From Bagarius yarrelli (lineage: Eukaryota > Chordata > Actinopteri > Siluriformes > Sisoridae), in contig VCAZ01000001.1 of the NCBI GenBank assembly GCA_005784505.1, positions 2,360,097 through 2,424,096 of the forward strand: 64,000 nucleotides of DNA, read 5' to 3'. Position numbers and translations under genes: made by a program. Within the stretch, counting starts at the first letter, position 1. Each line of letters begins with the position of its first letter. Positions 10,641 to 22,405 of the stretch are shown here, piece after piece. The notes under the pieces were generated by a model. That model was not told where the DNA came from, ran no database searches, and saw only the letters and a program-made list of their open reading frames with translations.

Positions 10641-11484
10641 AGCTGGCAGAACGGCCGAATTCTAAGCGATGACATCCATCATAGATGTTAAAGGCAGAGT
10701 CATGACACCAGAGTCAGGTGATGGGGAGATGGCATCCTGAGGCTGGATCTAATGGAGTTGTCAACCTCGCAGGACCGAGAAATGAAATAATGATGTCTAA
10801 CCGAGTGAGAGAAAAATACAAATTTTGTACCTCCATACTGCTGTCACCATACCTGTCATCTCTAAGATCATTATCCTATCAAGCACAACATAATTCAGAA
10901 AAACTATAATGTCGCTGCACTAAAGAAAAGTCTTTATTTGTCAAATATACATTCATAGATGATCACTAAGATCATCACAAATATCTCAGTAGAATCCAAT
11001 TTAATGTGTTTAATAGCGGCGTGTGTATTTTATTAACGTTCTATTATATGTCTTAAGTAATGTTTTACGCTACATTGGTATGCATTAATAATAGCTGACA
11101 TTTCTAAAGAAAATGATGGAAAACCTTTAAATAAATAAAGAATATATATATTACACTGTATATTGTATGGTTCTGCCCTGTTTATTTATATATATATATA
11201 TATATACATACACAGTGTACACTACCAGAGTTTGCAGTTGTATATAATGAAGTGGTGTGTTAGATAGCGAGTAATGATCATTGTATGGTTCTGCCCTCTT
11301 CATTTAAAATGCTCATTACTGCTGCTCCTAAAAGAGTAATGGCGCCCTGTATGTTAACGCACTACCCGCTAGGCTATCACATTGACCACACATAACAGTG
11401 TGTTTATGTTTAATGATCAAAGTTTATGTTAGATAAAAGCCAATTAAAAATGTATAAATATATTTTACTGCATATCACATATAC
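10641..11484. other. Unique sequence with a short (AT)n
   Basis: Contains an AT run at about 11189-11206. A direct repeat of ATTGTATGGTTCTGCCCT lies at about 11163 and 11280. No gene or recognised element. Confidence 0.45.
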
Positions 11485-11890
11485 CAGTGGTTCCCAACAG
11501 GTTGGTCCAGACCCAAAAGAGGTCCTTAGTAAGCTTTGTGGGGGTCGCATTACATTTGGAAAAGTGTTGAGCAGTGAGCATTAAGGGGAACGATCATATT
11601 GCATTAGCTATTTTTATCCATGATCCCCTGGTTGACTAAATAATGGACAAATTTTTAATTTGTCCTTCATGAAAACGAGTGTCAATGATTCTTCTTTAGC
11701 AGCTGATAGTACTGACCCAGGACATGCTGGACCCAGGTGAGAAAGCTCCCACCAGTTCGGGTCGCAGTGCTAGCAAATACTGGAAACACCAAATGCAGGA
11801 AGAGCGATAATATCATTAAATGTGAAGAGAGTCCTAAAATATTTTCGTGGGGAAAAGGGGGGCATGGACAAAAAAGGTTGAGAACCACTG
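11485..11890 (+). mobile_element. Non-autonomous hAT transposon, copy 2
   Basis: Ends CAGTGGTTCCCAAC and GTTGAGAACCACTG form good hAT-type inverted repeats. The interior aligns with 1295-1713 from end to end, for example AAAAGTGTTGAGCAGTGAG, CCATGATCCCCTGGTTGAC and GCAGCTGATAGTA. The transposase start seen in copy 1 is broken by a stop within 10 codons. Flanks do not show a clean 8-bp duplication, so this copy is probably older. Confidence 0.85.
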
Positions 11891-12450
11891 AGCTGTATAA
11901 CATATGTTTCACACATAACGTTTTTACAATATGGGTCTACACAACTTTCTGGGTTTTAATGAAAAGTGAAAAAAGGATGAAAGAATGAGATCGAGAGAGA
12001 GGGACATAAGGAGGGTGGGGGGCATTTGTCATTTAGCGAGTAAATTTAATAAATTCCTTGTTAGTTAAGTCGTAGGAAGAGAAGGCTTGCTTAGAGTTTG
12101 CCTCTTTTTTATTTCACTTCAGTGTGGCATGTGGAATTGTTTTCTATGACTAAGCGGCTGTAACTCTGTTTACCTGCTATTATGATAAATGAGCGCTGAT
12201 TAATACCCAGAGTGCAGTGGGACTGTGGCCAGGCTCGCAGCACTCATTACCGTGCCTGTATTAAAAACGGGCAACAATTAGCCATTGTCCGTGAGGCCAT
12301 TTCAAACACCTGGGCTGCCACAGCCTCACACAGGCTTTCCGACAAATAAAGATGTTTTCAAATTAAATCATGTGAATGAACAGTAAATTACTGCAAAGAG
12401 AAATAATGTACTTTCATTTTTGTGCTGCTCTTAGTAAGAGTTTATTATTA
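11891..12450. other. Unique sequence, possibly conserved 12150-12340
   Basis: No gene. The part at 12180-12340 has balanced base content and motif-rich sequence (GCTGATTAAT, CAATTAGCCATTGTCC), unlike the AT-rich surroundings. A conserved non-coding element is possible but unproven. Confidence 0.35.
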
Positions 12451-12451
12451 G

Positions 12452-12560
12452 TCATTCATTCATTCATTTATTTATCTTCTATACCTGCTTATTCTCTAAT
12501 TCGGGGTCACAGGGATCTGCCGGAGTCTATCCCAGCCGTCTCTGAAAGGGCGAAAGGCAT
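12452..12560 (-). repeat. SINE-A tail fragment
   Basis: A CATTCATTCATTCATTTATT tail followed by ATACCTGCTTATTCTCTAAT and GGGGTCACAGGGATCTGCCG matches the full copy at 54697-55047. It breaks off after the AAAGGGCGAAAGGCA block. Confidence 0.85.
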
Positions 12561-12661
12561 TTAATATTATTATTATTATTTTATTTATTCATTTATTTAC
12601 TATTATTTATTATCTCATTGATTTCTAATATTAAAAGGTTTCTTTAAATATTTTTAAAATC

Positions 12662-12826
12662 CAAATACATTTACAGCATTTGGCAGACGCTTTTATCCAG
12701 AGCGACTTACATTACTTATCTTTTTTATAAGTAAGCAATTGGGGATTAAGGGCCTTGCTCAGGGGCCCAGCAGTGGGAAGTTGATTGTGCTGGGAATCGA
12801 ACCCCGATCTGTCCAATAGGCAGCAG
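12662..12826 (-). repeat. SINE-B copy, head truncated
   Basis: Tail ATTTACAGCATTTGGCAGAC, middle GGATTAAGGGCCTTGCTCAG and B box GGGAATCGAACCC are clear. The A-box end is lost after CAATAGGCAGCAGCG. Confidence 0.85.
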
Positions 12827-12937
12827 CGTGTAATTGGGTTTCGATTTTTAAGTTTGGTATTTGGTATACACTTTCTATGGTCATTTTCTATGGTCATTTA
12901 GTCTGTGCATATTCAGGAGGCGTGGCTTTAGATTAGA

Positions 12938-13330
12938 TTAGATTAGATTAAATTCAACTTGATTGTCATTGTCCAAGGTTCATGTACAGAGCCAATGAAA
13001 TGCAGTTAGCATCTTAACTAAAGTGCATAAGTGGCTTATTTATAATAAATAGCAGTGTAATAAATAAGAGAATAAGGTTTATAATTACAGAGGTGGGTAA
13101 ATAATGTACAAAAGGTGCAGTCGTATGTATATATGGTAGCTATAAGGGTGTATATAGTATGATACAGTTATAGCTGTGCAAGGAAGAGCAAAATGAATAA
13201 ATACATACAAGTGTTTGTATGATACAGTAAATACAGAGTAAATATGGATAGAATATATAGAAGTGTAACAATAGATAGTTATGGATGGTGCAAAGTACAG
13301 AAAGTGGCAGTGCAGTAGTAATTAATAATT
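12938..13330 (-). mobile_element. LINE-like 3' end, family E
   Basis: On the minus strand the segment ends in repeated TAATC units (plus strand AGATTAGATTAGATTAG), the tandem-tail signature of a non-LTR retrotransposon. The adjacent text TTGATTGTCATTGTCC and the AATGAAATGCAGTTAGCATC block are common in fish repeats of this kind. No coding part is present. Strand and class are inferred from the tail. Confidence 0.6.
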
Positions 13331-14510
13331 CTGTATAATCAGCTGTTTAAAAGGCGAGGGTGGGACTTTTCTGTTTTTCTGGAGGGTTTTTTTATGTATA
13401 TTGGGTTATTAAGAATATGTGTATCTTTATGACACATGCTGCACACATAATTTATATTAAAAATTTTACACAGTGATGTCCTATGAATGTGTCTAGTAGA
13501 AATTTGTGGACAAACATAGTTATGTATGTTTAAAGTTCAACAGATGCTTCAGGTTGCTTTAAACAGCTTTTACAGGTCAAGACAAGCTGTTTTAGATGCA
13601 GTTTTAATTTTAAAACACCCTGAAAACGTTTACCAAATTATAGTTTCGGTCTGTGAGGTGTTGCCGTCTGCCTTTTTTTTTAAACCTCAGCAAGGGCAAA
13701 AATAGGAGGAACAAGCAGGTGGTAAAATCACCTCAGGTAAAGAAAATTGCATAGAGATAAAGCGAAAGAGAGAGAAAGAGAGTGAGAGAGAGAGAAAGAG
13801 AGCGAGAGAGAGAGAAGATGCATCCGTACGAAGGATGGTTTATGACCCAGCATCTGGTGTGCATTGTTAGTCTTTAGCAAAACTCCAATCATCCACTCCT
13901 CATCGCTCACAGCCTGAGCAGGGAGGAGGGAAAGACAGGCTCCATCAAAACGTTATTCATCATAACAATGCAGCACCAGCACTCCAGATATAAATAGGGG
14001 GAAATGACATGCTGAAAAGCGAACACATCTCCAGTTAAATTCCATTAGAAAATAGAAAGATCGACGGGGGTCAGACGTATAAGAGCATTCATGGATGCTC
14101 TGACGCTGTAAAAAGATCAGCATTAAGCGTTAAGAATTGCACTTTCAGGTCTTGCTAGGCTAGGCAGATTGTGATACCCTCTTCTCTTATTACTGCCTCT
14201 GCCTCTCTGGAAGGACACTGGCTGTGGAATGGAAATCACAGAGCTACACATGCAGTGGCTGTGGGCCAAAATATGAATGATGAAGTAGCTTCTTCTAAAG
14301 AATGCAGTAAGTAAGTAAGATTTATTTGAATGGCATATCTTGCGGTGGTCCTTTTAAAAAGAGGTGAAACACAACTACACAATGCAGGTGGTATCGGCGA
14401 GGCAGTATGTCCTGTATGCTGTGTTCTTCTCCTTATTGATTTTAATCACTACTGCCATCTAGTGTTATAAATCACATGATAAAACAGAGGTCATGTCACT
14501 ACAGCATGTC
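13331..14510. other. Unique sequence with a GA-rich tract
   Basis: A GA microsatellite lies at about 13765-13816. The sequence after it (13820-14300) is better balanced and has no repeat match. No gene seen. Confidence 0.45.
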
Positions 14511-14760
14511 TTCCTCTCTCTCTCTCTCTCTCTCTCTCGCTCTCTCCGTGTATTCCCCTCCATCTGTTCATTTGTCTCTTTTCCTTTCTATCTCTCTACT
14601 GTCTCTCTTTTTGGCCATATCTGTCTGTCTGCCACTTTCTCTAGCCATCGTCTGTCTTTATCTGTCTCTCTCTGTTTCTGTATGTCTCTATCAGCTTGTG
14701 TCTCTCCATCTTTCCTGAATGTCTGTAATAGTATGTTGGTTTGTCTCTCTGCCTCTCTCG

Positions 14761-14822
<62 letters not shown>

Positions 14823-14840
14823 TTGTCTGTCTGTCTGTTT
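14511..14840 (+). repeat. CT-rich tract ending in (CT)n(AT)n
   Basis: A (CT)n run at 14513-14540 leads into CT-rich degenerate sequence, then (CT)n at about 14755-14780 and (AT)n at 14781-14820. The long frames over this region are Ser/Leu-rich low complexity only. Confidence 0.9.
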
Positions 14841-15245
14841 GCCTATAAATCCCGGTTTATGAGCAGATGCAGTTTTTATTACTAATGAATACCACAGCCC
14901 TAAACCAGCTTTGCTTGCGATTTGGTGTAACGGAGAGAGAAGGTCACTAATACGCTTCGGACTGAATGGAGTAACACAGAGGACAAAACAGACACAGAAT
15001 CCTTGCCGTGAGCAAAGTGGTGTAAGATACATGAGCTACATGTGTGTGTGTGTTTCTGCTTGTGTGAGAATAGAGATAAATATACAATAGTGGTTGTAGT
15101 TAGGAAAAAGAGATTAGACTGATTAGGCAGGGGGGAAAAGCGAGAGAACCAACTGTGTGTGTGTTTATGAAGGGGAAAGAGTAAGTGATTGCATGCATCA
15201 CTGAGCTGTAGCTAGGTTAAAGAGGGGAAATGTGCTTCCCTTTTG

Positions 15246-15287
<42 letters not shown>

Positions 15288-15664
15288 AATATAGGGATTT
15301 GAGTGGATGGAAACTGGAAGAGCAGCTGAAAGTGGATGATAAATGCTTCCTATCAGAAAAGATGACGAGAAGCTGTCAATCAGTGGAAAGAAGTAGGAAA
15401 CTGAGAGGCGGAACACACTTTCATGTCAGTTCACACACGGACAACAAACTATCCTGTTGAAAAATGAGATCTATTACAGAGACGACACACTGTGTTCAGA
15501 TTGCAAAGCTTAGTCTTTAATTGGGGTGATCACACTTATTCATAAACCCAGCAAGTTCCTACCATACCCCAGGTTCTTCCACCCTCATCCTCTAGCAGGG
15601 GACAGAGTCTTTTAGTTCCCAAAAAGCCCACCAGGAAATGGCAAGGCGACCAGTTTAAACTTTC
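14841..15664. other. Unique sequence with (GT)n
   Basis: A GT microsatellite spans about 15248-15286. No gene or transposon is recognised in the rest. Confidence 0.5.
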
Positions 15665-16435
15665 ATCGATTTTATTTTTGTTTAACTGTTTAGGATTTAA
15701 TGTATTTGTTTAATTCTTCTGCTTACTACTTTAACACCTTTCAATTAAAGTTGCACGTAACAAAAAGTAAATTATTTTTTGGTTCTACCCCAGGATGTGT
15801 TCTCTCAAGCTTGCTTGTCATTATAAATAACAGATACACAAATGGGTTCATTTTAAAATTTGCTGATGATACTGTTATTGTTAGCTTATTGACTGGCCTT
15901 TGCCACAACCGACTAGTGTAAAAGGTCAAATGGTGGAATAGGTCGGTAGTTACAAGTACCTTGGGCTTATCATTGATAACTCAATACTCATGTTGAAGCA
16001 GTATGCGGAAAATGTCAGCAATGCTTACACTGCCTTTGGAGGGTCTTTGATTTTAATGTCCATGTACCATAAATCTTATATTTAATTGGTTCTTTAAATA
16101 CTGTTGGTATGGTAACGTAAATGTTTAACACCGAAATTCATTGCATTGTCAACCATGGAAGCCTAACCCTAAGAGTTATCGCTAGCGCCATTGTTGCAGA
16201 TTGTTGTACTCATCCACTGTCCCATGAATTTAAAATGCCTTATAGTGTGTCATGACGTAGCAATCAGACATTCTTTTATTCCTGCTGCTGTAAGACTTTT
16301 AAATTTGTAGGATGTCAGAATTGTTGTGTTCGTTGTTTGTGTGTTTTGTTGGTATGATGTCAACAAACCTGATGCCGCCCCAAAAATTGCCTTTCGGTCT
16401 TATAATATATCTGAACTTGAAAAATGTGATGAAAG
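15665..16435 (+). mobile_element. LINE reverse-transcriptase remnant
   Basis: A frame from 15700 holds TPGCVLSSLL (residues 30-39) and the catalytic-type FADDT (residues 54-58, about 15859-15873). Further downstream in other frames come YKYLGLIIDNS (about 15951), HPLSHEFK (about 16213) and SFIPAAVRLLN (about 16274). This is the usual order in a LINE reverse transcriptase C-terminal half of the L2/Jockey type. Frameshifts separate the blocks and much is deleted. AAAAATTGCCTTTCGGTCTT near 16382 looks like the 3' UTR. Confidence 0.75.
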
Positions 16436-16855
16436 TTTATCTAAATTATGCATGATAAAAAAAAATTAAAAAGGAATCTTAAAAAAAACAATATTTCATG
16501 AGCAAATATTTTGACAGTTTTATGATTAAATATCAACCATCGCTATCATCCCAAAATAGTGTTAAAAAAAACTATTAAAAAAGTGGGTTTATTTTTTTCT
16601 TTAATACTTTTAGGATTTTACATAAAAATTTTGGAACGTTTTACCACCAGAAACCTGTCAAACTACCAACACTGAAATGCCCAAAGAGGCACAGAAAACA
16701 GAGACAACAGTGGCAGCAGTTAACAGTCAGTCGTGTGCTGAGGTGATTAGGAGGTTGCATTTTTGTTTTCACTTCACAGTTTTTTCACATTATTACAAAT
16801 GAGAAGAAATTTATATAAAAACAATCACAATTTAATAGAATAAAATAAAAATCAT
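16436..16855. other. AT-rich sequence
   Basis: A-rich and T-rich runs, no recognised element or gene. Confidence 0.5.
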
Positions 16856-16978
16856 CATTCATTCATTCATTTTCTATACCCGCTTATTCCCTAATTCGGG
16901 GTCACAGGGATCTGCTGGAGTCTATCCCAGCCGTCTCTGCAAGGGCGAAGGGCAGGAGGGGGACACCCTGGACAGGTC
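16856..16978 (-). repeat. SINE-A tail fragment
   Basis: CATTCATTCATTCATTTTCT tail, then GGGGTCACAGGGATCTGCTG and GGGGGACACCCTGGACAGGT. It stops before the core, so it is a 5'-truncated copy. Confidence 0.85.
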
Positions 16979-18245
16979 AAAATAAAAATCATTTTATTGA
17001 ATTATTTTTTTTAATAAAATTTAATATTTTAGAACATTATTTATTTATTCCTTGTTAAATTTGAAAACATTTTTTATTATATCCAATAATTTTTTGCCCA
17101 CATTTTTGTTTTCTTTTCGATCCCTAGGTTCCTGCTTCCTGAGTAAAACCTGCTAAGAAGAGAATAAAATAGTATTATTACTCGGGAGACATGACCAAAA
17201 AAAAAAAATTAAAATGTAGTAAAAAATGTAAGAGTTTTTTTTTTTTTTTTATTTTTTCACATTTTAAACCAACATTTTATTTGGTTCCTCATTATTTCAA
17301 CAACATATTTACCTCACTTTAGTAAGTAAAGTGATTCTTTTATTCATTTTAAATTAGCAGCAGCATTGCAATTAGCACTTGAATATTTTATTTAAATTAT
17401 TTATTTATTCTTCTTTTTGTCATTATATGTCAGCAAATAAAATATATAAATTTATAAATATAAATAAATATCATTTTAAATATATATAATTACATGGGTT
17501 TTACTAGATATTGTTACTTATTTCAAGTCTAACAATGTTCAATTTTCAAATCCTTTTACGTAAGAAATTAGTAAATCTGTTAAAAAATGGCTTAACATTA
17601 TTATTATATCTGTTATATAACAAAAACTTAATAAATATGGTTTTATAATTTTGTATAATTTGTCAAGATCCTTTGTCAAGATTTATTTTTTTTCGTAATT
17701 TTCCAGGAAACATTAAAGAAGAAAAATCTATAAAATTATGAGCAAAAATAGAAGATAATTATAATAATAATAATAATAATAATTGCTACATGCAGGTTTA
17801 ATGACTGCTAATAGGTCAGAAGCTGTTCAGAAGCTTCCTTGCTACAACTCGTTCTTGTTTCGAGCTCAACAGACAACTCAAGATGTCTGAAAAGAAGCAT
17901 CAGTAATGTGTGTTAATAGTGTTAGACAAGCTGGCCCTTATCGGCACTTTTATTTGCTTTGGCAGATTGAATTGCTAAAAGCAGCGCTGCATAATGTGAG
18001 TGTTGAGGATTTAATGCGATGTCATGCTTTAATATGCCAGGTTTGGTTGTTGCATTTGGTAGAAAATTCTAACTTAAAAAAAACAGCTAAAAAAACTATT
18101 TATGCTTTTTTTTTCTCAACAGATTTTAGTTTCTGTGTGATGCAAAATAAATAAATAAATATATATTTTTTTTAAAGGTACCTGCTAAACAAACCACAAG
18201 TTTGACTTTTTTTGTTAAAAATTCCAGTTTGGATTTTGACTGTCA
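16979..18245. other. Very AT-rich sequence
   Basis: Poly-T near 17236-17253, an (ATA)n run at about 17759-17782, no gene. The 82-codon frame at 17906 has no recognisable feature. Confidence 0.5.
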
Positions 18246-19313
18246 TCAAACACCGCCCGTCCAAAAGAAAGTCACCATCTTGATCTAGGTAAAAGCCTCC
18301 AGTTGAATAATTACTGATGCTTGGATAATTGTTTCAGCTGGCAACAAGTTATTTAACCGCGAACTGATGCAGTGAGGAAAGATGTTAAACTGTTTTAGAG
18401 GGTTTGAATGATTGGCATGCATAGAAGGAGAATGTTGAAACTACTAAAACTGGGTTTTGAAGTGTCCAATGCATGATTAATAACTGGAAGGATTGTGGGA
18501 AATTATCAAGTTCGAGGGAGAAATGCGGTTGGAAAAAAAGATCCTGAATGATCATGATCGGCGATCATTTCAGATTTTGGTTAATTTAAATCGTAAGAAA
18601 AACACAGACATAATGCAGAATATAAATAGAACGCAATGGATTGGGACTAAAAAGCTGTTTAGCCTTAAGAAAACCACTTGTAAGTGAGCCTAATTAAAAA
18701 TTGTCTTTAATTTGCTAGGGAGCATAAAGATTGGACTCTGGAGCAATGGAAGAAGGTCATATGGTCTGATGAGTCCAGATTTACCCTGTTCCAGAGTGAT
18801 GGGTGCATCAGGGTAAGAAGAGAGTTAGTTGAAGTGATGCACCCATCATGCCTAGTGTCCACCGTACAAGCCTGTGGGGGCAGTGCTATGATCTGGGGTG
18901 GCTGCAGTTAGTTTAGGTTCAGCAAGGTTATTTGCCCAAAGAATGAGGTCAGCTGACTACCTGAATATATTGAATGACCAGGTTCTTTCATCAATGGATA
19001 TTTTCTTCCCTGCTGGCACGTTCATGGCATATTCAAAGATAACAATGGCAGTATTTATCAGGCCTAAATTGTGAAAAAGTGGTTCAGAAAGCATGAGACA
19101 TCATTTTCACCCATGGATTTCACCCACCAGACCTGAACCCTATTGAGAATCTTTGGGATGTGCTGGAGAAGACTTTGCTCGGCAATCTGACTCATCATAG
19201 ATACAAGACTAAGGATAGAGATGAATTGATGGTGACATTGTAGGAGTGTATCGAAACAATACCACGTCGAATGCATGCTGTAAACAAAGCCAAAGGTGCT
19301 CCAATAAAGTGTG
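18246..19313 (+). mobile_element. Tc1/mariner transposon remnant
   Basis: Pieces of a Tc1-type transposase can be read in shifting frames. They are KKILNDHDRRSFQ (about 18535), DWTLEQWKKV and WSDESRFTLFQSDG (about 18732-18805), MHPSC and VQACGG (about 18838), LNDQV (about 18973), IFKDNNGSIYQA (about 19030) and LNPIENLWDVLEKTL (about 19136). The first catalytic Asp (SDES) and the Glu of PIENLW survive, while the FQDDNA-type motif is altered to FKDNNG. The sequence upstream of 18480 matches the non-coding leader I remember for fish Tc1 elements. Inverted ends are not identified, and the right end runs into the poly-G tract. Confidence 0.9.
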
Positions 19314-19489
19314 TGGGGGGGGGGGGGGGGGGGGTGGGGGGGGGGGGGGGTGGGGGGGGGGGGGGTTTGGACAGGGGGGGGGGGGGTGGGGGGGGGTGGG
19401 GGGGGGGGGGGGGGTGGGGGGGGGGGGGGGTTGGGGGGTTGGGGGGTGGGGGGGGGGGGGGGGGGGGGGGGGTGGGGTGGGGGGGGGGG
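19311..19489 (+). repeat. Near-pure poly-G tract
   Basis: About 178 bases of G with single or paired T interruptions and one ACA, starting right after the last recognisable transposase codons. It could form stacked G-quadruplexes. It could equally be a sequencing or assembly artefact, since such runs are poorly read. The Gly-rich and Pro-rich frames over it are meaningless. Confidence 0.9.
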
Positions 19490-19970
19490 AAGGCTTGGTT
19501 TTTCTCCCCTTTATTTCTTTTTAGAGAAAAAAAAGGCTTTTTTTGTTTAAAGCAGGTGCTAAATTGCAAAAACACAACCGTGAATCTCAGCAATTGCCAC
19601 TTTTAGGCATTATTCACAAAACAGGCTGCATTTTAGGGTTTTTTGTGAGTTTGCATGTTATGAATATATACATTATAGAGCAAATTATGGAATAAATAAA
19701 TCACAGAATTTTAAAAGGAAAAGAGATTAAAACAAAATGCCATTGTAAAGAAATGAAAAAGTTTTAAAAGTACAACAAGTACTTGAGAAAGTTTCATACT
19801 TTAGTAATATTTTCTAAACTTAATGTCACAGTGAATCATAAGTGCAGTTTTCTTTCAGGAACTCGATCTGCATCAAAACACCATGGAAATGCTTCCTGCG
19901 TGACCAAAGTCTAAAGGACAGGTGAAATCATACCAACCGGCAAGCGATACATCCCAATCACCATCACAGA
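19490..19970. other. AT-rich sequence, nothing recognised
   Basis: T and A runs directly after the poly-G tract, then ordinary AT-rich sequence. No gene. Confidence 0.5.
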
Positions 19971-21345
19971 CATGTGAGGTAAACAACCAGGAAGTACAAA
20001 GAGGAGCATCCAGCATTTCAGCGTGAGATTTACTTGTGAAAATGCAAACAGAATTCATGGCAATAACAATTCATGCAAGGAACACCTAACTTTTGAGTTA
20101 GCTGCCTCATTGTTCCCATTAGTCCCATACCTTCAACTCCTCATACATGAAGGTCCAAAAGCAAAGTGTCATGACTCTTGCTTATGCTTGCTTCCACAAC
20201 TGGGGCTTCTAAGATATGCAGTAGAGTGTTTACCTGCTGGGAAACCATTTTAAAGCACCACCAGAGCCCTTGTAGATCTATCAGAGGCCAGCCCCAAGAG
20301 GTCAGTTAACCTATTCAGCACGAATGCCGAATGTCAAGTACTGCTGGTCCCCCACGCAAATGAGGCCCCCAAGCAGTCTCTAGTAGAAAAGATGTTTCTG
20401 AAGTCCACTTCTCTACTTCCAATCACTTACCAAAAAGGTTATGGCATGAGCTTTCTCCTAGGATCAAAAAAGATTCCATAAATCAGACCAGGGGCAGAGT
20501 CTGTGAGCTGGGCTTCCCGCACAAGTACCAGGGGGGCCGGCAATCATGCCTGAAAGGAATCTGCAAGGCTACACACAAACCCAGGGTAAGCTCTGTCATG
20601 CCCAAACATACACAGTGGCAATAAAGGCATTCCGGTCAGGGTTATGCTTGGGCCAGGTTCTCCAATAGCAAAGGCTATTGAGTGTAAGAAACCTTCTCTC
20701 TTAAGTGAAGCCAAAAAAAGACGCAGCTTAGACCTTTGAGAAGGTATGACCACCCTGAAGTTATACGAGGCAGCCTTGGCTGCTTACCATGCCTCACAGG
20801 GTGGCCCCTTAATGGACAGGCACCCACTAGTTACACAGTTCCTCTGTGGCACCAGGAGCGTGAAAGCTGAAGTTCCCAATATGGGACTTGGCACTGATTC
20901 TAGATGGGATCTTTGTCCTTTACTTCAAAGGATTGGAGACCTTCAGGTACAGTCTACCCTACCTTTCTGCCTGGATTGTGCACCAGGTACGGTCATGACC
21001 TCCAGCACCCTGGACCTGAGTATATCCCTGAAATGTCCACTTGTATGCCAAAAACCATCGTATTTCAGGCTCCCTGTTCTCTTCTCTTTTAGGCACCAGA
21101 CCAGGTAAATCAAACCTTGTGTATCTCTAATACATGAGACAGTGACTTGGCATTGTGGTGGTGTGGGCTTACAGTTTCCATCACATTTCTCAAAGTTCTG
21201 TATGTAACCTCAGTTTCCTAAGGGAACGAGACACAGTGTCTCTCAGAAATAACACCGGCATTCCTGTCTACGCACTTCAGATCAAACCCTGTGTTACCGT
21301 AGCTGGATGCTCCTCTTTGTACTTCCTGGTCATCTACGCCACATG
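19971..21345 (+). mobile_element. DIRS-type retrotransposon, deleted copy 2
   Basis: Left end (19971-20014) and right end (21302-21345) are inverted copies of each other; the central ACCAGGAAGTACAAAGAGGA and following GCATCCAGC match perfectly. Near the right end, 21194-21246 carries the same GAGACAC...GTCTCTCAG segment as the copy at 3377-4679. Inside is a decayed tyrosine recombinase (20746-21108). At 1.4 kb most of the element is gone. Both DIRS copies in the window have shrunk to nearly the same size but kept different inner parts. Confidence 0.8.
20746..21108 (+). pseudogene. DIRS tyrosine-recombinase fragment
   Basis: The 120-codon frame shows TLKLYEAALAAYHASQGG (residues 3-20), RHPLVTQFLCGTRS (about 25-38) and LQRIGDLQVQS (about 60-70). 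These match the core-binding region and the first catalytic-Arg block of fish DIRS recombinases, enzymes that integrate the circular cDNA by a phage-integrase chemistry. The His-x-x-Arg and Tyr blocks are absent and later residues drift, so it is inactive. Part of the middle of the domain is deleted. Assignment is by motif memory. Confidence 0.75.
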
Positions 21346-21530
21346 CCTGTGATGCACCATGCTTAAGACATATTACTTTCCAATTGGTTTGATCAAAAAA
21401 ATAAATTGTATAAAAATATACAAAATATTTGTCTTACAGTAAATTTGAAGGAAAAAAAACTGATTTAAACCCTTATGTGATATAAACTACAGCATATAGG
21501 GATCAGCGGCTATTTCATTGAAAAGAATCA

Positions 21531-21790
21531 AGGAAAATACATAATAAGTAAATATATACAATATACTGGATATAAATAAAATGACAAATAATATGAATGT
21601 GATTATGGTGATATAAATATATATGGTCAAGGTAGTGGATGTTGTAAAACTAGTTGGAAAAAGTTCAAGCTGTTCTCCAGGTTGATCGCCTGTGGAAAGA
21701 AACTCCTACTCATTCTTTCTGTGCTTGTGCTTAAGTAAGAGCTTCTCTGAATGCAGCTGAGAGAAGTAGGGTCAGTTTTGAGCATAGATT
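21531..21790 (-). mobile_element. LINE-like fragment
   Basis: The phrase GATCGCCTGTGGAAAGAAAC (about 21683) followed by TTCTGTGCTTGTGCTTAAG and GCAGCTGAGAGAAGTAGGG is a widespread fish repeat segment, found upstream of tails like that at 12938. Strand is inferred from that relation. Confidence 0.45.
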
Positions 21791-21847
21791 GTTGTCGGTT
21801 GCATGCATGTCAGAAAGCTCAGTGCAGCTTAGAGCTCAGTGCAAATG

Positions 21848-21950
21848 ATCCCCAGCACCATCAAGTTACCACTGCTGGGCCCCTGAGCAAAGTCCTTGGT
21901 TTATGAAATAAATGTAAGTCACCCTGGATAAGGGCATCTGCCATAAATGT
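21848..21950 (+). repeat. SINE-B copy, head truncated
   Basis: Begins at CCCCAGCACCATCAAGTTAC, keeps GGGCCCCTGAGCAAAGTCC and the tail ATAAATGTAAGTCACCCTGG. The middle of the body is partly deleted. Confidence 0.8.
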
Positions 21951-22252
21951 TATTGCCATCACGCAGAAAACTTGTCTATCCTGCTATGCGATTGTGATAA
22001 ACCAGGTTGAGAAGGATCTATATTGCAGAGGATTGGAAATAATCACAACATGAGATGAGACAGAGCAGAGTCAGAACGCAAGCAGAGTTAGTACACGGAA
22101 TATACTAGAGACTAAAGCACACAAAACCTAATCTCAAAGATGTAAATCGTAGTAAGGATAAAGCACAGATCGAAAACCAGAAAGTCTGATAACCATGATG
22201 ATCTAACGTTCGGTATGCAGACAGAGCTAGCAATACTTCGCAAAGATGTGAA
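21951..22252. other. Unique sequence
   Basis: No element or gene recognised. Confidence 0.45.
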
Positions 22253-22405
22253 TGGGAAGTAGTGACTAATAAGTGTTGGACTGCCAACCCAAAGATTGTG
22301 GGTTCGATTTCCAGATTGACCAAGCCACCACTGCTGGGCCCCTAAGCAAGGCCTTTAAGCCCCAATTGCTCATTTGTATAAATGAAATAAATGTTAATGT
22401 AAATG
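22253..22405 (+). repeat. SINE-B copy, 3' shortened
   Basis: GGGAAGTAGTGACTAATAAG replaces the A box; the B box GGGTTCGATTTCC is clear, followed by CCAAGCCACCACTGCTGGG. The tail ends early after ATAAATGTTAATGTAAATG. Confidence 0.8.

Noticed and set aside
14476..15032. Ser/Leu-rich and Tyr-Ile repeat frames
   Set aside because: They are translations of (CT)n and (AT)n runs.
19195..19606. Proline-rich and glycine-rich frames of 79-132 codons
   Set aside because: They are translations of the poly-G tract in different frames.
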